From: Cyprinodon diabolis | Lineage: Eukaryota; Chordata; Actinopteri; Cyprinodontiformes; Cyprinodontidae | Length of the DNA: 64,000 bases | Reading direction: 5' to 3' | Assembly: GCA_030533445.1 (NCBI GenBank) | Contig: CM060071.1 | Span: forward strand, 1,116,001-1,180,000 | Shown: piece after piece, positions 31,621 to 43,540 of the stretch | Numbering within the stretch: position 1 is the first letter of the stretch | Layout of the letters: each line of letters opens with the position of its first letter | The notes under the pieces: model-generated | Database searches by the model: none | What the model saw: the letters and a program-made list of their open reading frames with translations, nothing else | Told to the model about the DNA's origin: nothing | Program-made: the position numbers and the translations under genes

Positions 31621-32398
31621 ACATTGGCCATTTCTCAATATGTGCACTTGTGCGTTCTCATGTTGATGAAACGTCATCAACCTCAGCCCTAGTACTGTTC
31701 CAATTCACAAAAACGCGAAGACAAAGAACAGACAAACCTGGATGTTGTTCCCGCCCCTCCCTATTTACTGAGTATGCATCAGTACAGACTTGTCCGTTCT
31801 TGAGATTGACAGCTGTCCCAGCATGCACTGCGGCAGCAGCAGCTTTCAATGGAGCACTCCATTGAAAGTTAAAAGTTTTCTTTTCTGTTGCACTTCTTCA
31901 ATAAATGTACATTTTAAGATCATTTGAGGCGAGAATATTATACTTTAAAGCATTGCTATATGGTCAATTTACTGATTTAATGCGTAATTTTAAAAAAAAT
32001 TCCAAAATTGACAGGAACGTGGCAACAAGTGGACTTCCGAGGGTAACGGCAGCCAGGTCTAACTGCAACCTGTCCGCAGCAGCCCTCTCTCGGCATAGCC
32101 GTGTGTGAAGGACCACTGGCTCTGATGGCGATTTTTTTTTTTTATTATTTCATTTGTGTTTATCTGTCTGTGTTAATTATTATTGCCCCAATAAATGAAA
32201 AAAGTAATAATTTATTATTATCTAGAGACTATTAATAGCAGGAGGTGAAATGCAGCTCTAGACTAGCCAGGCATATGGTAATGTCACAAGTATTCTTCTC
32301 TTCCATTTGACCCATATTTATACTGTGTGCTCACTTTCTCACCAAGTCCATACTTTCCTGCATTCAAGAAGATACTTGGCGAGGACACAACTCCGTAC
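31621..32398. other. Unassigned sequence
   Basis: No recognisable element. A short inverted relation exists between AAGAACAGACAAACC near 31727 and GACTTGTCCGTTCTT near 31788, which might mark a decayed inverted-repeat element. Confidence 0.35.
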
Positions 32399-32455
32399 TC
32401 TATCTATCTCTATCTATATCTATATATATATATATAGATATATATATATATATAT
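32399..32455. repeat. CTAT/TA microsatellite
   Basis: CTAT repeats grade into a TA run with one interruption (AGATA). Confidence 0.95.
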
Positions 32456-33655
32456 GAATCACAAACCACTGCAAGTTTAACAGTGATGTCTTTATTCTAA
32501 TAATTCAGGATTACAGAATTCTAACATCTACGAAAACACTACACGGTATTAGAAAAATAAACATGAGGTAGACTAAGTGACTAGTTTAAAAGAAAAAAAG
32601 AATAAAACCCTAAGAGGCCGTTTAACTGGCTTCTGAGATTGTCCAAGATAGGCCAGATTTTAATACGTTCAATAATGTCCGTTTGCAATAGCAGCAGGTA
32701 TGATGATAACAACAGTGCAATTAAAACAACATAAATACGTTCAGCTTAGGTGATAAATGGTTAAAATGCATTAACAGTAGCAGAAGAAGTTGGTCAGCAA
32801 AGCGGCATCAGCAGGGCTGTATGTGTGTGGGGGGATATGTATGTGTGTGTATGTGTGTGTGTGTGTGTGTGATTGTGTGTGTGTGTGTGTGTGTCTGACC
32901 TCACTCTTCATATGATGCAAGAGGGGGGCAGCTTGTAACGATGGGTCCTCAACCACGTGACCACACGAGCTTAAATGTGAGCAAATTCTCTATAAACTAC
33001 CTTAAAGCAGAAAAAGAAGGAAAGCAGGATAGAAGGAAACACAGAAGGAAGAGGGAGACTGATCTTGCGCTCTGGAATTTAAACCCTGAATGAAATAGGG
33101 GTACTGCTGGTTATCAGGTCTGCTAAGCTTATGGGGAGATCCAGTGAATTGCGTGACCTGATACTAGAGCTTCACTCAGGGACGATGGAAGTCCAGTTGG
33201 ATGACAGGTTGAAAAAAACCTGTCCATGATGATCAAGCATAAAGTGACAGTGGAGATGAAAAATGACACTCTGATGAAGCTTTGGCTGGAGGAGGGGCTG
33301 GAGGTGGGTTGAAACAGTGTCTTCTGAATGAAGTCAGCGCATGCGCCACCTGCGCATATCTGGAAAAATTCACACAAAGAGAAAAGACAATTAGGAGTAA
33401 TGTATTGATACAATTACTTTGTCGTTGGCGCTCAGACTTCGGCAGGAAACATAGCACCTAATTTTGATATATATGCATGAACAGGAGCAAAGAATAGGGC
33501 TGTTTCCCCCCCTAAAGAAAATTCCCGAGGTTGAGGCCGATACAACCGCATATTCATAAGGCAGAGACTGAAATGAAAGCCAAGAAAAGTAGAGCAGCAG
33601 AGTAGTTACAGAGGAGATGAGCCACAAAGGGCCAGGACCAGTTGCCGCAAAAGCC
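32456..33655. other. Unassigned sequence with TG microsatellite at 32820-32894
   Basis: A (TG)n tract with a few interruptions lies at 32820-32894. The remainder shows no coding frame of quality and no recognised element. Confidence 0.5.
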
Positions 33656-33850
33656 TACCAAAAGTTTGTGAAGGGATGGTGAGGTGAGATGAGATGAGAT
33701 GAAGTGAAGTGAGGTGCATGGTGATGGGATAAAGGAGGGGATGGGATGATTGCTGGGATGAAAGAGGGGATGATGCTGGGATGAATGAAGGGATGATTGC
33801 TGGGATGAATGATAGCTGAATGATAGGATGAATGATAGAAGGGAGGCTGG
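33656..33850. repeat. GATGA/GGGATGAT minisatellite
   Basis: Short GATG-based units (GGGATGATTGCTGGGATGAA repeated with variation) run for about 190 bp. On minus it reads as a low-complexity His/Ser/Pro-rich frame, an artefact of the repeat. Confidence 0.85.
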
Positions 33851-34228
33851 TATAAAACCATTTGGCATGACAAATTACAGGAGAGAGATAAGTGATGGGT
33901 TATAAACACAACTGAAATAATCAAACATTCAGATCTGATGAAGGATAAATGAGATTGAAACCACCACCAGTATTTGTAGTTTTCTTACCCTTAAAGGCTG
34001 AGTGAACGTTTAACAGTTCGGAAGGATGAATGCGCACTCAGGCTGAAAGCTTAAGACCATCAGCCCTGTTGCTGAGAAACTCAAGGAGACACCAATGATT
34101 GCTCTTGTGGCTGCTCCATGAATGAATGGCCTGACGATGCAAGCTACAGCTAATGGGTAAACCTCACGAAGCAGAGAATTAGAAATTTGGAGAGTAGCAA
34201 CCATGTACTGTGAACAAAGTATGAAAGA
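33851..34228. other. Unassigned sequence
   Basis: No element or gene recognised between the GATG minisatellite and the homopolymer tract. Confidence 0.4.
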
Positions 34229-34229
34229 A

Positions 34230-34260
<31 letters not shown>
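34229..34260. repeat. Poly(C)-poly(A) homopolymer junction
   Basis: About 21 C are followed directly by about 11 A. Assemblies are often unreliable in such tracts. Confidence 0.95.
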
Positions 34261-34399
34261 ACCTATGGATGGGGCATCATCTGTAAAATTTAAGTATGCT
34301 GTAGAAAGAATGATGATAGTACAAATATTTTAGATGCAATCGAGAAGCGGTATAGATGAAAAGAAAAGTCTAAAGGCACCCCTAAATAGTGAACCTGGA

Positions 34400-35480
34400 C
34401 AAAGAGGAAGGAAATGCAGTAGCCAGATCAAGCAGCCTTGAATGAAAGTGACGCTGGGGATGATGGGCAATGGCAAAATAGCTGACTAAGCAACAATAGC
34501 TGACCAAGCAAGGAGACAATGACGCTAGAAATAATGATGCAGTGATGAATGTGGAGATAACAGCAATGAAGCTGTGGCTGAGTGCTCTGCCCCACCACAA
34601 CCACAGACAAGCTCTATGTAGCGATCAGCTAACGGTGCGAGCAGAGAACACACGCACGTGCAGCAATACACTCGGGACATGATACGCAAGTCACGATGAG
34701 CTGAGAAAGTGAGATGGGGACGCAAGCAAGCCGTGATGGTTAAGCTACATGTTTCACAAGAGACACGTAATACATGATGCTAAGGGGTTTGAAGTGAAGT
34801 GCCTTGTGATGTGAACACATGGATGGGTTTGGATGCAATTTGCCTGGAGCAATGAGCTAAGGGGCGATAATGCACCTGCTGCAATGAAAGGAGAGTGCCA
34901 TTGCGCTTCTGCAATGGTTAAAAGCACGATGGACCTGAGGCAAAGAGCTGGGGGCCATAATGCACTGCTGTAATGGAAAAAAAAGTGATGCACTAATGGA
35001 TAAAAGTGGGATGCGTCTGCTTCGATGCTAGAAGGCTGCATGTAATGCCCGCTGCGATGCTGCTGACATAAACGCCTCCAATGATAGGCGCCATAAGGCG
35101 CCCGCCACGATGCTAGAAGGCGGCATAAAATGCCCGCCGCAATGCTAGAAGCAGCATAAAATGCCCGCCGCAATGCTGTGGCATCAACACCCACAGTGAT
35201 AAGTATGAGGCACCCACCGCGAAGATGAAAGCCCCATGATCCATATGAGCGTGTAGCGATTTAGGATGACTGCCAGAATCTTTTGCCGCAACAGATATAA
35301 CGCACCATGATGCTCCTGCAGAGTTGGATGGAGGGCGCCAAGAGGGGCGATAATTGAGGACACCAAGCGCTTAGCGAAGGGAAAAGGGGTGCCACAAGCT
35401 AGTAGCAATGAAAAAAGGAGCACCAAGTAGCAGCGTGCAATGAAAGTGCCATAGACCTGCAGCGATAGAAAATGGTGCCG
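34400..35480. repeat. Degenerate tandem-repeat field rich in (G)CAATG/CGATG
   Basis: ATG-centred words (GCAATGA, CGATGC, TAATGCA) recur throughout, with GC content rising to the right. The clearest core is 35023-35170, with units starting at 35023, 35055, 35108 and 35140; three are 31-32 bp (like CGATGCTAGAAGGCGGCATA plus 12 bases) and one is 53 bp. The rest looks like the same array decayed. No element family recognised. Confidence 0.6.
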
Positions 35481-35918
35481 AGAGCGAATTCAGGTTCCAG
35501 TAACTCCAGATTTATTAATCTAAAATGGATCACCTGGGATTAACTAGTGTTGCTGATTGACTGGGCAGGACAGTTTTCATGCGGTTAGACCAAAGCGTTA
35601 TTCACATATATTTAAATATTAGGTTCAAATTATTTAATCAATTCAGTGACAATAAAAAAAGCTACTTTCCACAAACTTCGGTTTCTAAATTCAGACTTCC
35701 TTAAAATTTAAATCTGTGAGAAGCATGAGTTGAAATGAAACAGACTGAAAGAAACGCAGGAACGATGTGATTTATCCATCAAAGCAGCAAACAATCTGCT
35801 TATTAAATCACCATGACTTGATTGAAAGAGAAAATAGCATTAAAAACCAAGCGAAGATCAGAGGACTGATGTTAATAAATGACGAGCAGCTGAGCTGGAG
35901 AAGCATGTGCGATATAAA
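35481..35918. other. Unassigned sequence
   Basis: AT-rich, no supported feature. Confidence 0.4.
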
Positions 35919-35920
35919 TA

Positions 35921-36540
35921 CGCTACCATTCAAAAGTTTGGGGTCACATTGAAATGTCCTTATTTTTTAAGGCAAAGCACTGTACTTTTCAATGAAGATA
36001 ACTTTAAACTAGTCTTAACTTTAAAGAAATACACTCTATACATTGCTTATGTTGTAAATGGCTATTCTAGCTGCAAATGTCTGGTTTATGGTGCAATATC
36101 TACATAGGTGTATAGAGGCCCATTTCCAGCAACTATCACTCCAGTGTTCTAAGGGTACAATGTGTTTGCTCATTGGCTCAGAAGGCTAATTGATGATTAG
36201 AAAACCCTTGTGCAATCATGTTCACACATCTAAAAAAACAGTTTAGCTTGTTACAGAAGCTACAAAACTGACCTTACTTTGAGCAGATTGAGTTTCTGGA
36301 GCATCACATTTGTGGGGTCAATTAAACGCTCAAAATGACCAAAAGAGAACTTTCATCTGAAACTCCACAGTCTATTCTTAGAATGAGCATCCAACCAATC
36401 CAACTTGTGGGAGCTGCTTCTGGAAGCGTGGGGTGCAATTTCTCCAGATGACCTCAACCGAATAACAGCTAGAATGCCAAAGGTCTGCAATGCTGTAATT
36501 GCTGCAAATGGAGGATTCTTTGACGAAAGCAAAGTTTGAT
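35921..36540 (+). pseudogene. Tc1-like transposon, internally deleted
   Basis: After a TA, the terminal sequence CGCTACCATTCAAAAGTTTG (GGGTCAC follows) is a widespread fish Tc1-type end. A start-like frame (MTKRELSSETPQS) occurs at about 36335. Shortly after, the frame reads as transposase C-terminus (LWELLLEAWGAISPDDLNR, then GGFFDESKV and stop). The DNA-binding and most catalytic sequence in between is deleted and the right terminal repeat is absent, replaced by L2 sequence. Confidence 0.75.
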
Positions 36541-37908
36541 GTAAAAAAAAAAAATCTTATTTCAAATACAAATCTTGACCTTGACCAATCTGCAGGTTTA
36601 CTAGTGGTTCCTAGAGTTTCTAAAAATAGAATGGGAGGCAGATATTTTAGTTTTCAGGTTCCTCACCTGTGGAAACAACTACCAATTTTAGTCCGTGAGG
36701 CAGAAACCCTGTCTACTTTTAAGGCTAGGCTTAAAACTTTCCTTTTTGATAAAGCTTATAGTTAGAGTGGCTCGGGTTATCCTGAGCTCTCTATAGTTAT
36801 GCTGCTATAGACTTAGACTGCTGGAGGACATAGGGACTCCCATTTCATCATTCTGCTTCATTCTCTCTCTATTCTCCCACTCTGCAGAATTTGTTACTTC
36901 AGTCTCTAAAGTTATTCTCTTTCTGCTTTTTCTCATAGTAGCTTCATCTCGTCTTTTCCTGTTTGGCTGAGCTGTGACACTACCTTGAGAGAAACATCAG
37001 CTGTGCTGCTGCCATCAACACCTTTGTTCATAGATGTTCGAGATCGGCCTGTTTTTCAGTGTAGTCCTATTTTTTTTTTACCGTAACTGGCTGGATGTGC
37101 TCTCTTCGTCCTATGACAGGGAGCTGGCTCGGAGCTTGTCTGCCTGTCTGTGTGTTTCCTGGATGGGGCCGCCTATGGAGCTTGTTTACAGTTGCCTTTT
37201 ATGTCTTAGCTTCTTTCTGTATGTCTGCTTCTGTCTCCTTGAACCCCAGTCAGCCTCGGCAGATGGCTCCTCATACCAAGTCTTATTCTGCTGGTGGTTC
37301 CTTCCTGTTAAAAGGAGGTTTTTCCTCTCCACTGTCACTACAAGCATGCTTAGTGTGAGGAATTGCCTTCGTCAATGAGTGAATGCATTTATGTTTTTTT
37401 TTTTTTTTATTGAGCATCAGTGGTACATTCTATAATTTCCATACAAGAGGCATGATACTCATATTTATATTTTAACCCCCCCATCCCAAGAACCGTTTGG
37501 ACACCAATCTAGCAGGAGTAGATAGTTAAAAGTAATATAAAAATAGACAATAGCTAAAAAAAAAAAATAGATAAATAAATAGGAAATATATACATATATA
37601 CACATATATACACATGTATACATATACACTTACAGATACCCGTACATATACATATATACTGTATATAGAATATTGATTAAAAAAACATATAATAATAATA
37701 AATTAAAGTAATGAAATAAATGGATAAATAACAAAGAAATAAAAAATAATCAGTTTTACATACATATGTACATCCAGATATGTACGCACACAAGCGTACA
37801 TAACGAACATTTATCTAAGCTCTCCAGCACCAAGACTCTGCACCTCACAGGAAATGGTACACATGGGTTAGATCCAGATCCAAACGCAGAAGGACTGGCA
37901 GAGGATAT

Positions 37909-40900
37909 TTAAGTGGGCACAGTTTTAAGTTTAATTATATGTGTCAGTATCGGACTCCAGACAGAGAAAAATTTGTCCTTAGACCCCCTTAGAGTATATT
38001 TCATTTTCTCTAATTGCATGAAGTGTGTCAGGTCATTAAACCACAAGGAGACCTTGGGTGGATTTTCAGATTTCCAATGCAGTAAGATTCTTCTCCGTGC
38101 AAGCAGCGTTGTAAAAGCAATTATGTTTCTATGGCCTTCCCTTAATGTCATATATCTTCCATCTGTTGCACCAAATATAGCCATAGCAACGTTGGGTTGA
38201 AGATTAATATTCAATCCTTCTGACAATGTTTTAAAGATGGTTGACCAGTAGGTTGCCAGGGCTAGGCATGACCAAAACATATGCGTCAAGTCAGCTGGAG
38301 TGTTTCAACACCTGTCACGCTTTGCATCTGTGTTAGGATATATTTTAGCTAATCTTGATTTGGAATAGTGAATACGATGTAGGACCTTAAATTGTATAAT
38401 GTTTAGCTTAGCACAGAAAGTGCTGTTGTTTACTCTTAATAAAGCGTTCTCCCAAGTGTTCTTTTCCAAGTCCAAGAATCATAGATTCTGGAGACCAGTC
38501 TTTTGGAATTAAACTGATATTTTAATAGATCATCTAGACCAGAAGGTAATATGTATGGAAAGCTGGGGTCATGATGTTGAAGAAAGTGGCGGATTTGGAA
38601 ATATCTAAATAAGCTAGACCGAGGGAGGCCAAGTTTATGTGATACATCTTCAAAGGTTCCAAAGCTGTCATTTATGTACAAGTCCTCAAAATTAAGAATG
38701 CCATGTTTCTGCCAGATAGTAAACTCAGAGTCTACCTTAGCTGGGAGGAAAAGGTGATTATTGTGTATAGGACCCAGATTTAGAAGGTTTTTAAACCCAA
38801 AGTTCTGTCTGAGCTGAGACCATATTTTGAGAGTGTTTATAACTATAGGATTGTTAGTATATTGTGAGAAAGGAAGGGGAAGGTTGGAAGTGATCAGGGC
38901 TCTAAGAGAAGTAGAGATGCAAGATACAGCTGCAAAGTGGCACCAGTCTGCATCAGGAGTGTGGAGCCAGTACAAAATTTTTTGAACATTTGAGGCCCAA
39001 TAGTAGTGACATAAGTTGGGAAGGGCTAAGCCACCTTGGTTTTTTAGGCCTCTGTAACAGTTCTAACCGTATTCTAGGCTTCTTCCTGTTCCATATGAAT
39101 GAAATCAGAGCCTTATCAATAGATTTTAAAAAAGACTTAGGGAGATAAAGTGGGATACAATGAAATAGGTAAAGAAATCTGGGAAGCACGTTCATTTTGA
39201 TACAGTTAACTTTTCCTGCCAAAGATAGATGAAGTAATTTCCATTTCTTCAAATCTAATTTAATTTTCTTGAATAACTGATAGAAGTTTTCTTGGTAAAG
39301 ATTCTGCAGATCTCTTGTAATATTAATGCCCAGGTATTTAAAGCTGTTTTTAGACAGATGGAACGGCAGGGCACCATCCTGTATTTGAAGGGCCAAGTCA
39401 TTACCAGGATAGCATTCACTTTTATTTAAGTTCAGTTTGTACCCAGAGAGGGCGCCAAACCTCTTCAGGGTGTGGATAAAATGAGGAGCACATAAAACAG
39501 GGTCAGATACATACATTAATAAATTGTCAGCATAAAGAGATACCTTGAACTCTCTAACCCTCCTAATGATCCCAGTAATGGATGGGGAAGTTTTGAGAAC
39601 AATAGACAGGGGTTTTATAGCCAAGGAAAACAACAATGGACTGATTGGACAGCCCTGACGGGTGCCCCTTGATAGATGAAAGTACTGTGAGTGCTTACCA
39701 TTAGTGATTACACAGGCTTTGGGAGAGGTATACAAAAGTTTAATCCACGAGACCAAATTGGGGCCATATCCAAATTTCTTTAAACATGCAAATAAATATC
39801 CCCATTCTACGCGATCAAAAGCTTTCTCTGCATCCAGCGCGATAGTACTTTAGGTACAGCGCTGGACAAGGGAGAGTGGATAACATTTAGGAGCTGACGG
39901 ATATTTGTAAATGAATGCCGGCCTGAAATAAAACCAGTTTGGTCAGCGGAAATCACGTCATGCATTGTGGTTTCAAGGCGTAAGGCAAGGGCTTTGGCCA
40001 GGATCTTCACATCACAGTTTAGGAGGGAGATGGGTCTGTTCGAGCCACGCTCTTTGCTATCTTTACCTGGCTTAAGTAGGAGGGTAATTGATGCTTCAGT
40101 CAATGTCTGCGGGAGTGATCCATGGGACAGTGAGTCATTAAACATATCAAGTAGAATTGTTGATAGTTTATGAGAAAACTTTTTAAAGAATTCTATGGGA
40201 TATCCATCTGGGCCTGGTGCCTTGCCACTCTGCATTGATTTTATTGCAGTAATAATTTCCTTACAATTTAATGGAAGCTCGGATTCTGTCCTGTGATTTG
40301 TTGTTACAGAAGGAGCTTGGAGGTTATTGAAGAAATCTTCCATGTCAGAGAAATTATTTGTCTTCTCTGAGGTATACAGATTTGAGTAAAATGAGGCAAA
40401 TGTGTCCTTAATTTCCTCTGGATCAATAGTTAGGGTGCCATCTTCTCTACGAATTTGTGGGATTTGTTCAGAGGCAGAGTGGCACTTGAGTTGATGTGCT
40501 AATAAACGCCCAGCCTTGTCACTACGCTCGTAAACATACCCACGTGATTTTAATAGAAGACGTTCTGTTTTTTCAGCTGATAGTAAATTGAAATGTGTTT
40601 GGAGGTCCAGCTTCCTCTTATAGAGCTCGGGGGAGGGAAAAACAGAGTATTGGGCATCCACCATAGATATAGCTTTAATAAGCTCCTCTTGCTTATTTCT
40701 ATTAATCCTCTTCATTTTTGCTGAGTACGCCATGATCTCACCCCTAATCACTACTTTTAATGTTTCCCACAGGAGAGAAGGAGAGATATCATCTTTTTTG
40801 TTGAAATTTATAAAGTCCTCAATTTTTTGGGATATCATTTCACAGAAGCTCTCGTCATTCAGCTTTTTTGACAGAGGGAAGAAGGTTCTGGTCTATGAAA

Positions 40901-41449
40901 AAATAGTCTATTCTGCAATAGGAGTGATGTACCTTGGAAAAAAAGGAGAAGGACTTACTTTGTGGAAATAAAAAACGCCATGGGTCAACACCTCCTATCT
41001 GGTCCATAAAAACCGCCAAAAATCATCTGTTTTGAGTTCAGATCTGGTATTAGTGATAAAATTTTAGCTATAAAAGTCTCATTATCCCAATTTGGGGCAT
41101 AAATATTTACTAGGACCTTGTGATAGAGGAGCCCTGAAACCATCAGAAATCATCCCTGTGGATCAGAGATAACAGCAGTCGCATTAAACTGAATTTTTTT
41201 ATGGATTAATATAGCTGTTCCGCAAGTTTTAAAGTTAAGATTGGAATGGAACACATTGCCCACCCATCTCTTTTTAAGTCTAACTTGATCTTTTAGTAAT
41301 AGGTGGGTTTCCTGTAAAAATGCAATATCGCATTCTAAATACTTTAGATGGTTAAATATCCTGGCTCTCTTAACGGGCCCATTTAAACCCCTCACTTTCC
41401 AACTAACGAATCCTATAGAAGCCACTTCTGTATTGATACCATTTACCAT
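37909..41449 (-). pseudogene. L1 ORF2 (endonuclease, RT, C-terminal region), broken
   Basis: Endonuclease N-terminus at 41449-41150 (ISW-like FVSWKVRGLNGPVKR; LECDIAFLQETHL). RT runs over 40838-39807 (KAPGPDGYPIEFFKKF; GSNRPISLLNCDVKILAK; ISADQTGFISGR). The AFD box is reached only after a frame change near 39845. RT continues over 39756-38953 (GTRQGCPISPLLFSLA), with the catalytic box YADN instead of YADD (codon 39523-39525). The C-terminal region is split over 38975-38436 and 38289-37909 (THMFWSCLALATYW). Frameshifts separate these blocks, so it is inactive. Confidence 0.85.
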
Positions 41450-42072
41450 GTTTAACTAGAGTTAATATGAGGTGGAACAGAAATATGAAATGGAGAGAGA
41501 CAGAGAGAAAAAAAAGAAAATAAATAAATAAATGAATAAATAAGAGAGAGAAAAAAAATGTATGAGAGTCTACAGTTAAGCTCTCTTTATCTCTCAAGCT
41601 AGTAGAGAAAAGTATATGTTGCAAACATTCAGTGGTGTCCCTTTCCCCAACCCTCCCCACAAACAAACACGAAACTAGAACTAAGCCTATACTTGTAGCT
41701 CTCTCTGAGGCCAGCTGCAGGCTAAACACTAAATAAAAAAACTTCCAGAAGCACATTTTCTCAATACTCAGGAAGGCTCACAGTCAACAGTAAACTGGAC
41801 TCTCTTAACCTCAAAATTGAAACAAAACAAGAATGAAAAAAAAAGACTGATGGTTAGACATCAGGATAATCAACAAACAAATAGGCACATATATAAGAAT
41901 GTATATAACCTCAAAATTGAAATGTAACGAGTGTTTTAATAGAGGGAAAAAAACAAACAAACAAAAATCTAGAAATTATTCAGCATAATGCTGATAAGTC
42001 TAATAGTTACATCACTGAGTGATCAAACCTCGGGTCTGTGAGCTGCAGGTTGATATCGCATGTCATGGAGTG

Positions 42073-42950
42073 TTATTCCGAGTTACCAAACCTCCGATCA
42101 TAAAACTTCTGAGCTTCCGGGTAGAGCAGTTGGAATCTGATGTTCTTCTGATACAGGGCCTGCTTGACGCCTTTAAACGCGGCTCTCTTTTTAGCGAGCG
42201 TTGCACTGACATCCTTATAGTGGCGCCTCAAATATTTGAGCTCATGATTCCTGGCCCAACGCAGCACAGCTTCTTTCTGTTGGAATCTCGATAAGCAGAC
42301 CAGGAACGTTCGAGGGGAAGATCTCTGGCCAGCTCTGGAGGTCGGGCTACGGTGGGCTCTCTCCGGCTCAGGCAGTTTAAAAAAAAACATCAGGACCCAT
42401 AACTTCCATCAAGATGTCCGACATGAACTTTAAGAGATCTTTGCCATCTTCACTGCCCTCAGGAATATTTAATATGCGGAGGTTAGATCTCTGTGAGCGG
42501 TTCTCGAGCTCATCGCACCGATCCAGCAGCGACTGGGTCTGACTCTGGAGCGTTTTAATGGTAGACTTGGCCGCTGTTAACCGCTCGAAGTTATCACCTG
42601 CCACCGACTTTAACGGCGGTGAGACAGTTCTGGAATGAGGTCACTGTTGTCTGTAGGGAGTCAAGTGAAGCTTGTAGCGGTCTAATGGCGTCTTGAATAA
42701 GAGTAGAACCATCTTCTTTAAGTGATGTTCGCTGCTTAGCGAATTCCGCCGCCAGTTGGTCCATGGCCACCATCGTTGCCGCAGGTTTGTCGGGTGACAC
42801 AGGGTCCTCTGTTGTTGTTGGAAGGTTGCTAGCTGGAGTTTGTGAGTTAACTGATTTTGCATGTTTGGACATGCTAGTCACTGAGATAACTATCAAATCA
42901 ACTTTAGCATTTAATATTGTGTCGAAGTTCGTGCAGAAAGTTGGTTCCAA
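42073..42950 (-). pseudogene. L1 ORF1 (coiled coil and RNA-binding domain), frameshifted
   Basis: Three overlapping minus frames make up ORF1. 42950-42594 is a Ser/Thr-rich N-terminus and the start of the coiled coil (DSLQTTVTSFQNCL). 42604-42377 continues the coil into the RRM region (ENRSQRSNLRILNIPEGSE). 42390-42073 is the C-terminal domain (RTFLVCLSRFQQKEAVLRW; FQLLYPEAQKFY). Frame changes near 42600 and 42385 break it. In intact L1s this protein coats the element RNA. Confidence 0.8.
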
Positions 42951-43150
42951 GGGAGAATAACAAAAAGTGGGCTGGGAGACTTCGCGTGTGCGTCCTCTCC
43001 CTACATGTCACCGTAATGAGTGAATGCATTTAAATGTTTTTCCTTAGATAGAAAACTTTGAATCAATTTGACTCTATCTGGGGAATTGTAAGGTGCCTTG
43101 AGATGACATGTGTTGTAAATTGGCACTAAATAAATAAACTGAATTAATTG

Positions 43151-43246
43151 AGTAGATATGATAATGTGTCAGAGTTGATAGAAAAAACCCAGACCTAGGG
43201 CAGTCTTCAGAAGATTCTCCTGAAAGAAAATTTTGAATCACCCATC
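43151..43246. other. Unassigned spacer
   Basis: Short AT-rich gap; nothing recognised. Confidence 0.4.
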
Positions 43247-43360
43247 CATTTTCAATCATGCTTCTCCCAAGTGGGGTCGTGAGGGATTCTGGTGCCTATC
43301 TCCAGCTGTCTATGGGCGAGAGGCAGGGTAAATCCTGGATAGGTGGCCAGTCCATCAAAG
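43247..43360 (+). repeat. Fish interspersed repeat tail
   Basis: Contains CTTCTCCCAAGTGGGGTCGT, CTCCAGCTGTCTATGGGCGA and GGATAGGTGGCCAGTC, blocks of a very common fish repeat end. I associate it with LINE or SINE 3' tails but cannot name the family securely. Confidence 0.55.
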
Positions 43361-43540
43361 AATTTTGAATCATTTGATTTAAAAGTGCAAATCTAAAGAA
43401 CTTGAACAAGCAAAGTTACAGGACAGTATGAATCTATAGATGAGTATTTATACGTAATCAGGATTTCAATTATTTTTTTAATTCTTGCCAGCAAGTGAAT
43501 TACAAGATCATAAATCAAGAACTATTATAGTTCAGGATAC

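Larger units (their letters stand above)
37392..43014 (-). mobile_element. Nearly full-length L1-type LINE with 18-bp target-site duplication
   Basis: AATGAGTGAATGCATTTA occurs at 37374-37391 and again at 43015-43032, bracketing a minus-strand L1 that ends in a poly(A) (T-run at about 37394-37410). The 5.6-kb body contains ORF1 and ORF2 remnants in order. The clean duplication shows ordinary target-primed integration with little or no 5' truncation. It sits inside the L2 3' UTR. Confidence 0.92.
36580..43150 (+). mobile_element. L2 LINE 3' end (plus), split by an L1 insertion
   Basis: It begins with the L2 ORF2 C-terminus ([31 protein letters not shown]; stop near 36763). The same 3' UTR as at 3060-3776 follows to 37373. 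It resumes at 43033 after the L1 and ends at about 43150 with GTTGTAAATTGGCACTAAAT and a GAATTAATTGA tail. It is 5'-truncated, as usual for L2. Confidence 0.85.

Noticed and set aside
33554..33924. His/Ser/Pro-rich minus frames
   Set aside because: Produced by the GATG minisatellite; low-complexity artefacts.
34525..35426. Several minus frames of 60-146 codons
   Set aside because: They lie in the degenerate tandem-repeat field and no two share a domain; likely chance openness caused by repeat composition.
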